Under the pieces are notes generated by a model, which had not been told where the DNA came from, did no database searches, and was given only the letters and a program-made list of their open reading frames with translations. From NCBI RefSeq assembly GCF_000741255.1, contig NZ_JGZB01000003.1, positions 1 to 64,000 on the forward strand: a stretch of 64,000 bases of DNA. The letters are read 5' to 3'. Numbering within the stretch: position 1 is the stretch's first letter; every line of letters starts with the position of its first letter. Below, one piece after another: positions 54,408 to 64,000 of this stretch. A program made the translations under genes and the position numbers. Source of the stretch: Bifidobacterium magnum (GTDB lineage: Bacteria; Actinomycetota; Actinomycetes; Actinomycetales; Bifidobacteriaceae).

Positions 54408-55433
54408 ATGGAACCAATCAAAGCAATCCAGTTTGGCTGCGGCAAGATGGCCAAATACACGATTCGCTACATGCACAGCAAGGGCATTCAGATTGTGGGA
54501 GCCATTGATGTGGATCCAGCCATCGTGGGCATGGACGTGGGCGAGTATGCGGGCATTGGTCCGTTGAACGTGCCCATTAGCGCCAACGTGGACGCGGTGC
54601 TTGACGAGTGCGACGCCGACATCGCCGTAGTCACGCTGTTTAGCTTCATGGACGACATCGAAGCCATGTGCGAAGCATGCCTAAGCCGCGGCATCAACGT
54701 GATCACCACGTGCGAAGAGGCGATTTACCCGTGGACCACGAATCCCGCGGTCACCAACCGTCTCGACCGCATCGCCAAGGAACACGGCGCCACCATGGTC
54801 GGCTCGGGAATGCAGGACATTTTCTGGATCAACATGGTCGCGCAGGTGGCCGGCGGCGCCGCGAACATCAACAAGATCACGGGCGCCGTAAGCTACAACG
54901 TGGAAGACTACGGACTGGCGCTCGCCAAGGCGCACGGTGTGGGATTGTCCCCGGAGGAATTCGAGGAACAGCTCGCCCATCCGGAGACGGTAGTGCCGAG
55001 CTACGTGTGGAATTCCAATGAATCGTTGGCGCAGAAGCTGGGATTGACGATCATGTCCCAGTCCCAGCAATCCGTGCCGTATTTCCTGGACACCGACGTG
55101 TACAGCGAAACGATGGGCGCCACGATTCCCGCGGGAACATGCGTGGGCATGTCGGCCGTGGTCACCACAAGGACGCATCAGGGCGTGACGCTCGAAACGG
55201 CTTGCATCGGCAAGGTGTACGGACCTGATGACGGCGACATGTGCGACTGGAAGATCGAAGGCGAACCGGACATCGAATTCCACGTGGTCAAGCCGGCCAC
55301 GGTGGAACTGACTTGCGGCACGATCGTCAACCGCATTCCGGACGTGATCAACGCCCCGGCCGGATACGTGACCGTCGACCAGCTCGGCGAGTGCACCTAC
55401 GAGGCGTACCCGGCTTCCATGTATGTGGAGTGA
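54408..55433 (+). CDS. DapB-like NAD(P)-dependent dehydrogenase, possible diaminopentanoate-dehydrogenase family
   Basis: This 341-residue protein starts with a Rossmann motif [17 protein letters not shown] and [14 protein letters not shown]. It continues with [13 protein letters not shown] and [14 protein letters not shown], then [15 protein letters not shown], which places it in the DapB N-fold family that includes 2,4-diaminopentanoate dehydrogenase. A role in ornithine or amino-acid breakdown, or in amino-acid reductive deamination, is possible but not shown. AAAGGAGCAAGGTAG precedes the ATG. Its stop is 3 bases from that of the convergent DUF262 gene. Confidence 0.78.
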   Translation: MEPIKAIQFGCGKMAKYTIRYMHSKGIQIVGAIDVDPAIVGMDVGEYAGIGPLNVPISANVDAVLDECDADIAVVTLFSFMDDIEAMCEACLSRGINVITTCEEAIYPWTTNPAVTNRLDRIAKEHGATMVGSGMQDIFWINMVAQVAGGAANINKITGAVSYNVEDYGLALAKAHGVGLSPEEFEEQLAHPETVVPSYVWNSNESLAQKLGLTIMSQSQQSVPYFLDTDVYSETMGATIPAGTCVGMSAVVTTRTHQGVTLETACIGKVYGPDDGDMCDWKIEGEPDIEFHVVKPATVELTCGTIVNRIPDVINAPAGYVTVDQLGECTYEAYPASMYVE

Positions 55434-55436
55434 CGT

Positions 55437-57512
55437 CTAGCGAACCTGTTCGCGGTATTTCTTCCAAATGGCGCCGAGCGACTCTCCGTCGCTCGTGCGC
55501 TTCCATACATTCAGGCCGCCGCTGGCGCCCGTACCGTTGGTTACGGCGCGCGCGGCCGCGGTCGGCGTGGCGACTTCGCGTCCGTCGGGAAGCCGCAATC
55601 CTTGCGCCGTCACCGTAATCTCCCAACGCTCGCGCTTGCGCGGGCGTTCCCATACCAGCGTTTCGCCCACGGCCAGCAGCCCGGCGTTCACCACTTCCCG
55701 CACGCTCACATGACGCGAATTCGGTCGCGCCTTGTGCGACGTGGACCGGCGCAGCGTCTCGTCGGATACCAGCGTCAGATCCACATGGTGCTCGTCATAG
55801 CGCAAGTTCCAAGCCTGGGCGATCAACGTGACGGTTTCCTGCTGTCGGCGTTCCAACGCTTCAGGCGTCAATTGCGCCAAATCTTCAAGCTGCGCGGTCA
55901 GCGGGAAGCGCCGCGAAGTGGGATCGGCCAATATTCTGGCGCGCCTCGCCTGGAAATCTTCAAGCGGCTCCACCGTTTTGGCGCCCGCTTGCGTCAGCGT
56001 GAGATTGCCGATGCGTTCGCTCCAAAAATCGCAGATGTCCGCGGGCCATGAGGCGAAGGTGGAATGTTTGGAAATATGTTCGGGCAGAATATGTACGGTA
56101 TTCAGGCTGCGCGGACGCGTAATGGGGCGCCCCGTGAGCTGTTCATTGGCGCGGATAAGCAGCACGCGTTTCATATCGTCGTTCATCGTCAATTCGCCGC
56201 GCAGGCGCATCATGGCCACACGCTGGTCGTGCGCGGAAACCAAGAATCCCGTAACACGTTGAACCGCCAGTCCGTTGCGCAAATCGCGCACGGCCTTGCT
56301 CATGGCCGTACGCCGCTCCAAGGTACTTACCGAATTGAGCGCAAATACGCCCGTCACACGGTCAAGCGCCGTCAAGATTTCCTCAAGGCGCGGAATATCG
56401 TGCACGAGGGGAGCGGTATTGCCGTTCCCCAACAAACTCACATCCGGATCCTTGATATTGGATACGGAATGCACGATCGCCCACATCGCCACGGGGCGCC
56501 AGTCATGCACGGGATAGTCGTGGAACTTGGCCAGACCATGCTGGATAGAATCAGGGAATACGGAACGCGACGCATGGTCGATGACGTTCCAAGCTGACGC
56601 ATACGGGCGCAATATGCGGTCGATGAATTCAGTACCGCGGTCGCCTTGGAAATACGGGGCGAGCACGGACTGGGAAAAGTCGTTGAGCAGCTGCTCGCAC
56701 ACCGGTTTGCCCGTAATGACCAGGTACAGGTCGGTAAAGAAATGCTCGATTTTCGTGGCGTCGTCGCCGAAGGGTTCCATGATGGCGTCCCAGAATTGCG
56801 CGTACGCGTCGCGCAACGACGAGGGGATGTGGGCTACGGTTTTCGCCTTGAACACGTCCGAGGCCGTAAGCGGCAGGCCACGCATGTTCATGACGTCGAA
56901 AATGCGGTACGCGCCGGCAATATCGTCCGTGATGACAATCACGAGCATGATGTGGTTGACAAGGAATTTCAAGAACTCGTGGCGCTCGTCATTGTTCATC
57001 TGTCCCAGCTGATCGTAAGCGTAGCGCGTGTTGCTCACGATATTTTTCTGGGCCTGCGTCTCGCACTCTTGCTCACGCAAGTCGAATAACGATTCCAAAT
57101 TGCCGCTTTGTACATGCTCGCGGAAAAATTGGGCGTCCTGATCGCGCAGTTTCAGGCGCGGTTCGGGTTCGATGCCGCGCAATTTGTCGCCGGGTTCCAT
57201 AATGAGTTCGTGCAGTTTGTCGCCATATCCGTGGTCGTTTTCCAAATCGAGCAGTACAGCGAACAAAATGGTGAGCGACACGAGACGCTGCTGTCCGTCG
57301 ATCACATCGTATTTGGATCCGCCATTGTGCACGAGAATAAGGGAGCCGAGAAAATACGGCTCGCCATTGCGGCACGCGTCGACAATATCGTCGATCAACT
57401 GGGCCATCTGTTCACGTTTCCACTGGTACGCCCGCTGGAACGGCGGGACCGTGAACCGGAAATCCGACGTGAACGTTTTCGACAACGCTTGTTCTTTCGC
57501 ACTGATGGCCAT
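55437..57512 (-). CDS. DUF262-DUF1524 protein with C-terminal RAMA-like domain (type IV restriction-like)
   Basis: This 691-residue protein has GmrSD architecture in one chain. DUF262 is at 1-320: TVPPFQRAYQWKREQMAQLI at 21-40, YFLGSLIL, and VIDGQQRLVSL at 70-80 with the NTPase motif; AYRIFDVMNMRGLPLTASDV lies at 201-220. DUF1524 is at 330-570, with NTVHILPE at 471-478 and RIGNLTL at 500-506; the usual Glu before HI is Val here. Residues 601-691 (SVREVVNAGLLAVGETLVWE, NVWKRTSDGESLGAIWKKYR) look like a RAMA domain, found fused to restriction and methylation enzymes. It may sense modified DNA. A start ATG with AAGGAT sits behind an AT-rich promoter region. Confidence 0.78.
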   Translation of the reverse strand: MAISAKEQALSKTFTSDFRFTVPPFQRAYQWKREQMAQLIDDIVDACRNGEPYFLGSLILVHNGGSKYDVIDGQQRLVSLTILFAVLLDLENDHGYGDKLHELIMEPGDKLRGIEPEPRLKLRDQDAQFFREHVQSGNLESLFDLREQECETQAQKNIVSNTRYAYDQLGQMNNDERHEFLKFLVNHIMLVIVITDDIAGAYRIFDVMNMRGLPLTASDVFKAKTVAHIPSSLRDAYAQFWDAIMEPFGDDATKIEHFFTDLYLVITGKPVCEQLLNDFSQSVLAPYFQGDRGTEFIDRILRPYASAWNVIDHASRSVFPDSIQHGLAKFHDYPVHDWRPVAMWAIVHSVSNIKDPDVSLLGNGNTAPLVHDIPRLEEILTALDRVTGVFALNSVSTLERRTAMSKAVRDLRNGLAVQRVTGFLVSAHDQRVAMMRLRGELTMNDDMKRVLLIRANEQLTGRPITRPRSLNTVHILPEHISKHSTFASWPADICDFWSERIGNLTLTQAGAKTVEPLEDFQARRARILADPTSRRFPLTAQLEDLAQLTPEALERRQQETVTLIAQAWNLRYDEHHVDLTLVSDETLRRSTSHKARPNSRHVSVREVVNAGLLAVGETLVWERPRKRERWEITVTAQGLRLPDGREVATPTAAARAVTNGTGASGGLNVWKRTSDGESLGAIWKKYREQVR

Positions 57513-57591
57513 ACCAAATCCTTATATATTTATATTGTTCGCGGCGCGCGCCGCATCCCCCTCTATTCCCCGACAATAGCGCTTGGATCGC

Positions 57592-58341
57592 TCAACGGCT
57601 CACATGTTCGTGCGGAGCTTCCACCACTTGCGGAGCGCCGTTGATGTCACGGTGGATCGTCTGCATCTGCGTCTCCACATTTTGCAGGGAGCGCGCACAA
57701 TCGAGCAGCGTCTGGGCATGCTCGGTGTATTTCGTGTCGGGAAGGTCGGCTTTGTAGCGCAACGCGTGCTCGAGGCTCGCCCAATAGTCCATGGCGATCG
57801 TGCGGAACTGTACTTCCACGGGCGTGTAGTGGGCGCCCGAAGACAGGAACACGGGCACGGCGTAAATGACATGCAACGAACGGTAGCCGTTCTGCTTGGG
57901 ATTCTTGATATAGTCCTTGACCTGCAGCACTTGGATGTCCGATTGCGTGGACAGGTAGTTGGACACCGAATACACGTCGTCACGGTAGTTGCAGATCACG
58001 CGGATGCCCGCAATGTCGAACAGGTTGTCGCGGATCGAATTGATCGTCACGGGCAGTCCTCGGCGCTGCAGCTTTTCGAGAATGGAGTCCACGGACTTGA
58101 GCCTGCGCTCCATATGGTGAATCGGATTATGGGAAAAGCGCACTTGGAACTCGGAATCGAGAATCTCCAGTTTGGTGCTCAATTCATACATGGCACCCTC
58201 GTAGACCTGCATCTGGTTGATGAATTCCGACATTTGGCCCATGGGTGACGAAGGGTCGTCATCCTCCAGCTGTCCAGAGATTTTGCCAAGCCGAGCGCGC
58301 AGTTCGGCGCTGTTAATGCGGTTCTGTCGATCGAGTATCAC
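57592..58341 (-). CDS. small alarmone synthetase, RelQ/YjbM family
   Basis: This 249-residue protein makes (p)ppGpp from GTP or GDP and ATP. It has HHMERRLKSVDSILEKLQRR, DIAGIRVICNYRDDVY, DYIKNPKQNGYRSLHVIY and VEVQFRTIAMDYWASLEH, all RelA/SpoT synthetase-domain motifs. No HD hydrolase or TGS/ACT domain is present, so it is a small alarmone synthetase. GTG at 58341 is chosen since TACAAT lies 6 bases upstream and no ATG fits the N-terminus. It is divergent from miaB and lies 79 bases upstream of the DUF262 gene on the same strand. Confidence 0.9.
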   Translation of the reverse strand: MILDRQNRINSAELRARLGKISGQLEDDDPSSPMGQMSEFINQMQVYEGAMYELSTKLEILDSEFQVRFSHNPIHHMERRLKSVDSILEKLQRRGLPVTINSIRDNLFDIAGIRVICNYRDDVYSVSNYLSTQSDIQVLQVKDYIKNPKQNGYRSLHVIYAVPVFLSSGAHYTPVEVQFRTIAMDYWASLEHALRYKADLPDTKYTEHAQTLLDCARSLQNVETQMQTIHRDINGAPQVVEAPHEHVSR

Positions 58342-58347
58342 TCTTTC

Positions 58348-58353
58348 ATTGTA
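58348..58353 (-). promoter_or_regulatory. -10 box of a predicted leaderless mRNA for the alarmone synthetase
   Basis: TACAAT on the minus strand, then 6 bases, then GTG at 58341. Confidence 0.45.
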
Positions 58354-58418
58354 CGCAAAGCGAGATGAAAAGGATCTGGACACTCGCTGCAAAGATGTCG
58401 AACATCTCAACGCGCCGC

Positions 58419-58424
58419 TACGAT
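58419..58424 (+). promoter_or_regulatory. -10 box of a predicted leaderless miaB mRNA
   Basis: TACGAT, then GGGCGCT, then ATG at 58432. The spacer differs from that of ispH by two bases. Confidence 0.5.
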
Positions 58425-58431
58425 GGGCGCT

Positions 58432-59877
58432 ATGGATGAAGAGATGATGACCAGGCAGGAGCGCGCCGTCGCTCCCGAACAGGGCGCTTCCGCCGATCGC
58501 GGCAAGGGCCTGTTCTACGTGCATACGCTGGGATGCCAGATGAATGTGCACGATTCCGAACGTATCGCCGGTGTACTGGAAGCCGACGGATATGTGCCCG
58601 CCACCGAAGAACAATTCCTTGACAAAGATGTTGACGTGATTGTCATGAATACGTGCGCAGTGCGCGAAAACGCCGCCGAACGCATGTACGGAACCATTGG
58701 CTTGTGGGCCAAGATGAAGCGCGAACGCCCGAACCTGCAAATCGCGATCGGCGGCTGCATGGCGCAGCTCGACCGCCAGAAAATCGTGAAGAAGACGCCA
58801 TGGGTGGACGCCGTATTCGGTACGAAGAATATTGAGGATCTGCCCCAGCTGTTGGATCAGGCGCGCGTCACGGGCACGCCGCAAGTGGAAGTGCACAACG
58901 ATTTCGGCATGTTCCCGTCCGACCTCCCGGTGGACCGCGGCGCCCGCGTCACGAGCTGGGTCGCCATTTCCATGGGCTGCAACAATACGTGCACGTTCTG
59001 CATCGTGCCGACCACGCGCGGCAAAGAGCATGATCGTCGTCCGGGCGACATTCTCGCGGAAATCCAGCGTTGTGTGGAGGGTGGAGCCAAGGAAGTGACA
59101 TTGCTCGGCCAGAACGTGAACTCGTTCGGCTACGGCATGGGCGACCGTTACGCGTTCTCCAAGCTGCTGCGCGCCTGCGGCACGATTGAAGGGCTGGAAC
59201 GTGTACGGTTCACGTCGCCCCACCCGGCCGCTTTCACGGACGACGTGATCGCAGCCATGGCGGAAACGCCCAATGTGATGCACCAGCTGCACTTCCCGCT
59301 GCAGTCCGGTTCCGACAGGATCCTGCGCGCCATGCGCCGCTCCTACCGTACGGAAAAGTTCATGACGATTCTCGGCAAGATCCGCGAAGCCATGCCCGAC
59401 GCGCAGATCTCCACCGACATCATTGTCGGCTTCCCGGGGGAGACCGAAGAAGACTTCCAGCAGACGCTTGACATTGTGCGCAAGGCGCGCTTCTCGTCCG
59501 CATTCACGTTCATCTATTCGCCGCGTCCCGGAACGCCGGCCGCTGAAATGGAACAGGTGCCCCACGATGTGGCCCAGGACCGTCTCGAGCGTCTCGTCGC
59601 GCTGCAGGAACAGATCACGGCCGAGGAATTGCAACGCTTTGAAGGCCGCGATGTGGAGGTGCTGATCACGGGGAGCGCGGGTAAAAAGGACGCCGACACG
59701 CACCGTTACACGGGCCGCGAGCGCACGGGACAGCTCGTGCATATCGGCGTTCCCGAGGGATTCGAAGCGCCACAGATCGGTGACGTGGTCACGGCCACGG
59801 TCACGCACGCCGGACGCCACAACCTGATCGCCGACCCGAATCCGGCCGAGGGACAAACCTATGAGCTTCGACACTGA
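58432..59877 (+). CDS. miaB: tRNA-2-methylthio-N6-dimethylallyladenosine synthase
   Basis: MiaB adds a methylthio group to i6A37 of tRNA. This 481-residue radical-SAM enzyme has the UPF0004 domain with [30 protein letters not shown] and GGCMAQ cysteines, the radical SAM motif [16 protein letters not shown] (CxxxCxxC), [17 protein letters not shown], and a C-terminal TRAM domain. ATG at 58432 follows a TACGAT box by 7 bases; an ATG at 58423 is inside the box. Its end overlaps miaA by 17 bases, which links both steps of the same modification. Confidence 0.95.
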   Translation: MDEEMMTRQERAVAPEQGASADRGKGLFYVHTLGCQMNVHDSERIAGVLEADGYVPATEEQFLDKDVDVIVMNTCAVRENAAERMYGTIGLWAKMKRERPNLQIAIGGCMAQLDRQKIVKKTPWVDAVFGTKNIEDLPQLLDQARVTGTPQVEVHNDFGMFPSDLPVDRGARVTSWVAISMGCNNTCTFCIVPTTRGKEHDRRPGDILAEIQRCVEGGAKEVTLLGQNVNSFGYGMGDRYAFSKLLRACGTIEGLERVRFTSPHPAAFTDDVIAAMAETPNVMHQLHFPLQSGSDRILRAMRRSYRTEKFMTILGKIREAMPDAQISTDIIVGFPGETEEDFQQTLDIVRKARFSSAFTFIYSPRPGTPAAEMEQVPHDVAQDRLERLVALQEQITAEELQRFEGRDVEVLITGSAGKKDADTHRYTGRERTGQLVHIGVPEGFEAPQIGDVVTATVTHAGRHNLIADPNPAEGQTYELRH

Positions 59878-60862
59878 AGCCAGGCGCGTGGTCTCCATAG
59901 TGGGGCCCACCGCGTCGGGAAAAACAGGACTCGGTATCGCCATCGCGCGTGAGCTGGCCAAACGCGGCGAGCGCGCGGAAATCGTGAATGCCGACGCCTA
60001 CCAGATGTACCGCGGCATGGATATCGGCACGGCCAAGGCCAACGCCGAGGAGCAGGCCGCGGTTCCTCACCATCTGCTCGACATTATCGAGCCGACCGAC
60101 ACGATGACTGTCGCGCGTTTCCAGACGTTGGCGCGCGACGCCATCGCGCGGTTGCAGGAGCAGGGCATTCGCCCCATTCTGGTGGGCGGATCCGGCCTGT
60201 ATGCGCGCGCGGCGATTGACGACATTTCGTTCCCGGGAACCGATCCCGCGATTCGCGAACGGTTGGAACAGCGCGCCGAGCGGGAAGGCGGCGACGTGCT
60301 GTTCGCCGAACTGCAGGAACGCGACCCCGAGGCCGCATCCCACATGGACCGCCACAATGTGCGCAGAACCGTACGCGCGCTTGAAGTGATCGAGTTGACG
60401 GGCCAGCCGTTCTCGTCCACGTTACCGCGCTACCGGTATGTGATTCCGAGCGTGCAAATAGGCCTTGACCTGGCCAGGGAAGACCTCGACGAACGCGTGG
60501 CCGAGCGCGCACGGCAAATGTTTGACGACGGTTTTGTGGACGAGGTGCGTGCGGTGCGCCCGCAGTTGGGGTCCACGGCCGCGCGTGCGCTGGGCTATCA
60601 GCAGGTGATCGACTATTTGGACGGATTGACGAGCCTCGAGGAGGCGCAGGCGTTGGTCGCGCAGAAAACGCGCCGGCTCGCGCGCAAGCAGATGGGCTGG
60701 TTTGGCAGGGATCCGCGCATCCATTGGCTCTCGGCGCTTCATCCGCAGCTCGTGGACAATGCCATGGCCGTGATTGACCATGCCGACCGCGGCGATTATG
60801 ACGCGATCGATGCGCACGCCGACGAGTATGTGCAGCACCATTTGGGGCAGGTGCACCAGTAA
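59861..60862 (+). CDS. miaA: tRNA dimethylallyltransferase
   Basis: MiaA attaches the dimethylallyl group to A37 of tRNA; MiaB then modifies it. This 333-residue protein has the P-loop [47 protein letters not shown] and [11 protein letters not shown], and the [14 protein letters not shown] and [12 protein letters not shown] segments in the tRNA-binding half. Start ATG at 59861 lies inside miaB. Confidence 0.95.
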   Translation: MSFDTEARRVVSIVGPTASGKTGLGIAIARELAKRGERAEIVNADAYQMYRGMDIGTAKANAEEQAAVPHHLLDIIEPTDTMTVARFQTLARDAIARLQEQGIRPILVGGSGLYARAAIDDISFPGTDPAIRERLEQRAEREGGDVLFAELQERDPEAASHMDRHNVRRTVRALEVIELTGQPFSSTLPRYRYVIPSVQIGLDLAREDLDERVAERARQMFDDGFVDEVRAVRPQLGSTAARALGYQQVIDYLDGLTSLEEAQALVAQKTRRLARKQMGWFGRDPRIHWLSALHPQLVDNAMAVIDHADRGDYDAIDAHADEYVQHHLGQVHQ

Positions 60863-60933
60863 AACCGGGCTGGCTTCGCGCGGCGGATGCAAGAAAGATA
60901 AGAAAGATGCGGTACTTTCGTCTGACAAATCGG

Positions 60934-60939
60934 TAGAAT
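60934..60939 (+). promoter_or_regulatory. -10 box of ftsK
   Basis: TAGAAT, then 10 bases, then ATG at 60950. The implied leader is only a few bases long. Confidence 0.4.
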
Positions 60940-60949
60940 TTAAAACGTT

Positions 60950-63900
60950 ATGGCACGAACAACTTCATCGAAATCCCCTCGTTCCCGCAGCAGTTCCAGC
61001 AGTACGCGTTCAACTTCAAGCGGCACGCGTTCCGCGCGAAGCGCACGAAGCGGCAGTTCCTCGTCTTCGGGGGCCACGCGTTCGCAGCGCCAGTCGACGC
61101 CTGTGGAACCGTGGTGGAAGCACGCGCTGCTTGTTATTCCGCGCGCGTTCGGCAGCGCCGTGCGCCGCGTGAGCGTGGGGGAGTATGACGAAGCGTACGG
61201 GCGGGACGGCCTGTGCTTCGTGCTGCTGATTTTGGCCGTGTTCTTTATCGGCTCCGAATGGTTCCGTGTGACGGGCCCTCTGGGACTCGTATTGCACAAT
61301 TTCGCATCCGGCGTGCTGGGCGTGATGAGCGTTGTGCTGCCCGTATTGCTGATTATTGTGGCGTTCCGTCTCATGCGCAATTCGGGACAGCATTCGGGCA
61401 ATCCGCGCGTACTGCTGGGATGGGGCATGCTGCTGTGGTCCGTCTGTTCCATTATCGATGTGGTGATGGCCGCCGACACCAAGGCGTTTGACTGGCAGAA
61501 TTTGCAGCGTGCCGGCGGCCTCGTGGGATTCATTGTCGGCTCGCCGTTGGCATGGGGACTTTCCCAGACGTTCGCCATTATCGTGTTCGTGATCGCCGCC
61601 CTGTTTTCGTTGTTGCTGCTTACGGGTACGCATGTGACGGAAGTTCCCGAAAAGGTCAAAAGCTGGTGCGTCCCGCGCGACGAGGACGTTTCCGAAGCGT
61701 CCGTTTCGGGCGGGGAAGTGCGGCTGGACGGCGACAAGCTCCAGTTTGCCGACGGCGCCCCGGCCCATGACGGATCCGACGAGTCGGGTGAACGTCCGGT
61801 TCGCGGTATTGGCGCATTCTTCAGCAGACTGTTCTCGCGTCGCCGTGAGGGTGCGCGCAGCGGCGGACTGGACCGGTATGCGGGGGACGAGGCGTTCGTG
61901 CGCGCCACGTCGCGCAACGGTCGCACGCCGGATCTCGATACCGACAACCGCAGCCAGTACAGCGACTCGTTCGACGCGTCGGCCACTACGGTCCTCAACC
62001 AGGGCCATGACGGCCATACGCGAGCCATGCCTTCAGGTTCCTGGTCCCAGACGCGCCCCGATCCCTGGTCGGCGTTGGGCCGTGACGACTCGAACGACGA
62101 TGACGCCACCGTGCTTGTGAACACGGCGACGGGTGAAATTGTAAATCCGTTCACAGGCCAGCATATTGAACAGGGCGCTCCGCTCCAGTCGCGTGAGCAG
62201 CCCGTCCACACGCCGCCGGTTTCCACCGATTCCGCGAGCGCACTGCCCGCCGGCATGGTAAATGCCGGAAACTCGGCCGCCGCCGTACTGCAGAACATGA
62301 GCCAGCAGGCCGGTCATGCCGCTTCCTCGGCCGTCGCCGCAAACGCTTCGGCAAATGCTTCCCCCGCCGCTGCACCGTCCCAAGCCATTCAGCCGGCCGC
62401 TTCGGGCGCGCAACCGGCCGTTATCGACGAGTCCGCTCCGTACCAGCTTCCCGACCTGAACATGCTGGCGCATGGCAAGCCGCATGCGGCCCGCACCCCC
62501 GCCAACGACAAAGTGATCCGTGCGCTGACAAGCACGTTCGAACAATTCAATGTGGACGCGAAAGTCGTCGGCTTCCTGCGCGGACCGTCCGTCACACAGT
62601 ACGAAATCGAACTCGGCGCCGGCGTCAAAGTCGAAAAGATCACGAATCTGCAAAAGAACATCGCTTACGAAGTGGCGAGTCCTGACGTGCGCATCCTCTC
62701 TCCGATCCCCGGAAAATCGGCGATCGGTATCGAAATTCAAAATGAGGACCGCGAAATGGTGCCGTTGGGCGACGTCTTGCGTTCCAAAGAGGCGCTGGAA
62801 GACGACAATCCCATGCTTACGGGCGTCGGCAAGGATGTGGAGGGCAACTTCATTACCGCCGACCTTACGAAGATGCCGCATTTGCTGGTAGCCGGCGCCA
62901 CCGGTTCCGGTAAGTCGAGCTTTATCAATTCGATGTTGACGTCGATCATCATGCGCGCGTCTCCTGAACAGGTGCGCATGATCATGGTCGATCCGAAACG
63001 CGTGGAATTGAGCGCGTACGCGGGTATTCCGCATTTGTTGACGCCGATTATTACCGATCCCAAGAAGGCCGCGCAGGCGCTGGAATGGGTGGTCAAGGAA
63101 ATGGAGGCCCGCTATTCGGACCTCGCGTTCTTCGGGTACCGCCACGTCAAGGATTTCAACGAGGCCGTGCGCGCGGGCAAAGTGCAGGTCCCTCCGGGAT
63201 CCAAGCGGAAGGTCGCGCCGTATCCGTACCTGCTCGTTGTGGTCGACGAGATGGCCGATCTTATGATGGTCGCCAAAAATGATGTGGAAAATTCGATTAT
63301 CCGCATCACGCAGCTGGCGCGAGCCGCGGGCATCCATCTGGTGCTCGCCACGCAGCGTCCGTCCGTGAAAGTGGTGACGGGCCTGATCAAGGCCAACATT
63401 CCGTCCAGACTCGCCTTCATGACGTCGTCGTCCACCGATTCGCGCGTTATTCTCGACTCGACGGGCGCGGAGACGCTGATCGGCCAAGGTGACGGATTGT
63501 TCCTGCCCATGGGATTGGCTCGTCCGATCCGTGTGCAGGGCGCATGGGTGAACGAATCGGAAATCCGCAAGGCCGTGGAGTTCGTGAGTGCGCAACGCAA
63601 GCCGCATTATCGTGAAGACATTGAACAGATGGCCAACGGCGCGGACAAGAAAGCGGATGCCGCGGAAGACATTGGCGGCGATATGGACGAGCTGCTGGAG
63701 GCGGCTAAGCTTGTTGTGGCCGGCCAGTTCGGTTCCACGTCCATGTTGCAGCGCAAGCTTCGCGTCGGATTTGCCAAGGCCGGACGCCTTATGGATCTGC
63801 TTGAATCGCGCGGTGTGGTGGGCCCGTCGGAAGGCTCCAAGGCGCGCGAAGTGCTGGTACGGCCCGAAGACCTCGACCAGGTGCTCGACTTCATCCAGGG

Positions 63901-63976
63901 TAAGACGAGCTCGCTGACGGGCGGGGCCGGCGCGGACGCTACGGAATCGGCGGATGTGACGGTTGCGCAAGGATAG
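60950..63976 (+). CDS. ftsK: DNA translocase FtsK
   Basis: FtsK pumps DNA at the septum and activates XerCD at dif. This 1008-residue protein has a Ser/Arg-rich N-terminus, four or five membrane helices at about 85-235, a low-complexity linker to about 500, and the alpha/beta motor. Walker A is GATGSGKSS near 650, Walker B is [13 protein letters not shown] near 760, and [20 protein letters not shown] follows. The gamma winged-helix at about 900-985, [20 protein letters not shown], reads KOPS. TAGAAT lies 10 bases before the ATG, so the leader is very short. The window ends 24 bases after the stop. Confidence 0.93.
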   Translation: MARTTSSKSPRSRSSSSSTRSTSSGTRSARSARSGSSSSSGATRSQRQSTPVEPWWKHALLVIPRAFGSAVRRVSVGEYDEAYGRDGLCFVLLILAVFFIGSEWFRVTGPLGLVLHNFASGVLGVMSVVLPVLLIIVAFRLMRNSGQHSGNPRVLLGWGMLLWSVCSIIDVVMAADTKAFDWQNLQRAGGLVGFIVGSPLAWGLSQTFAIIVFVIAALFSLLLLTGTHVTEVPEKVKSWCVPRDEDVSEASVSGGEVRLDGDKLQFADGAPAHDGSDESGERPVRGIGAFFSRLFSRRREGARSGGLDRYAGDEAFVRATSRNGRTPDLDTDNRSQYSDSFDASATTVLNQGHDGHTRAMPSGSWSQTRPDPWSALGRDDSNDDDATVLVNTATGEIVNPFTGQHIEQGAPLQSREQPVHTPPVSTDSASALPAGMVNAGNSAAAVLQNMSQQAGHAASSAVAANASANASPAAAPSQAIQPAASGAQPAVIDESAPYQLPDLNMLAHGKPHAARTPANDKVIRALTSTFEQFNVDAKVVGFLRGPSVTQYEIELGAGVKVEKITNLQKNIAYEVASPDVRILSPIPGKSAIGIEIQNEDREMVPLGDVLRSKEALEDDNPMLTGVGKDVEGNFITADLTKMPHLLVAGATGSGKSSFINSMLTSIIMRASPEQVRMIMVDPKRVELSAYAGIPHLLTPIITDPKKAAQALEWVVKEMEARYSDLAFFGYRHVKDFNEAVRAGKVQVPPGSKRKVAPYPYLLVVVDEMADLMMVAKNDVENSIIRITQLARAAGIHLVLATQRPSVKVVTGLIKANIPSRLAFMTSSSTDSRVILDSTGAETLIGQGDGLFLPMGLARPIRVQGAWVNESEIRKAVEFVSAQRKPHYREDIEQMANGADKKADAAEDIGGDMDELLEAAKLVVAGQFGSTSMLQRKLRVGFAKAGRLMDLLESRGVVGPSEGSKAREVLVRPEDLDQVLDFIQGKTSSLTGGAGADATESADVTVAQG

Positions 63977-64000
63977 TGCCAACAAGTGGCGTTTGACATG

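Noticed and set aside
1..64000. CRISPR array, tRNA, rRNA or insertion sequence
   Set aside because: No spaced direct repeats of 25-40 bases, no cloverleaf-like sequence and no transposase frame was seen on reading the window. Weak tRNA genes could be missed by eye.

Overview
The window is chromosomal DNA of an actinobacterium, most probably a Bifidobacterium or a close relative. The evidence is the high-GC coding sequence, the nanE/NanR sialic-acid genes, a single-chain OppDF ATPase, DUF3710 and DUF3159 followed by a TrmA-type methyltransferase, the sigH/anti-sigma pair next to the actinobacterial ribosomal protein bL37, and a MurE-like plus FemABX pair of the kind expected where peptidoglycan has Lys or Orn cross-bridges. 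I see no tRNA or rRNA gene, CRISPR array, insertion sequence or prophage. Both tyrosine recombinases look like housekeeping XerC and XerD.

Layout. 1-2115: end of a sialic-acid locus (nanE, an esterase, a NanR-like regulator). 2281-10444: oligoribonuclease, a HAD phosphatase, a PIF1-like helicase, a small membrane protein, proS, then the leftward unit pepP-nudix-dtd. 10693-16117: folC, the leftward cell-wall pair murE-like/femABX, sigH and its anti-sigma factor. 16245-21431: a 24-codon bL37 gene, galM, ispH, crcB, gap, ybaK, thiN. 21560-27988: a structured leader and infC (apparent AUU start)-rpmI-rplT, xerD, parA, typA and a small membrane protein. 27999-35101: pheA-tyrA, an SH3-like mini-protein, an ABC/FtsX exporter, xerC. 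35542-41672: an oligopeptide uptake locus (oppA, then oppB-oppC-oppDF). 41879-47929: exonuclease III, DUF3710, DUF3159, TrmA-like methyltransferase, DUF2130 protein and a half-size binding-protein-like lipoprotein. 47988-55433: CtpE-like P-type ATPase, aconitase, Bax-inhibitor-1 protein and a DapB-fold dehydrogenase. 55437-64000: a DUF262-DUF1524 protein with a C-terminal RAMA-like domain, a small alarmone synthetase, miaB-miaA and ftsK.

Most of the window is a core genome of translation (infC, rpmI, rplT, bL37, proS, dtd, ybaK, typA, miaA/B), cell wall and division (murE-like, femABX, ftsK, xerC/D) and central metabolism (gap, acnA, pheA, tyrA, folC, ispH). Two features stand out. One is the single-gene, type IV restriction-like DUF262-DUF1524-RAMA protein embedded among core genes. 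The other is a repeated promoter layout in which a TAnnnT -10 box lies 6-8 nt before the start codon and no strong Shine-Dalgarno sequence is present. It occurs at 12 genes and predicts leaderless mRNAs; it also supports several start codons chosen here. No computation could be run, so family names rest on motif recognition by eye.
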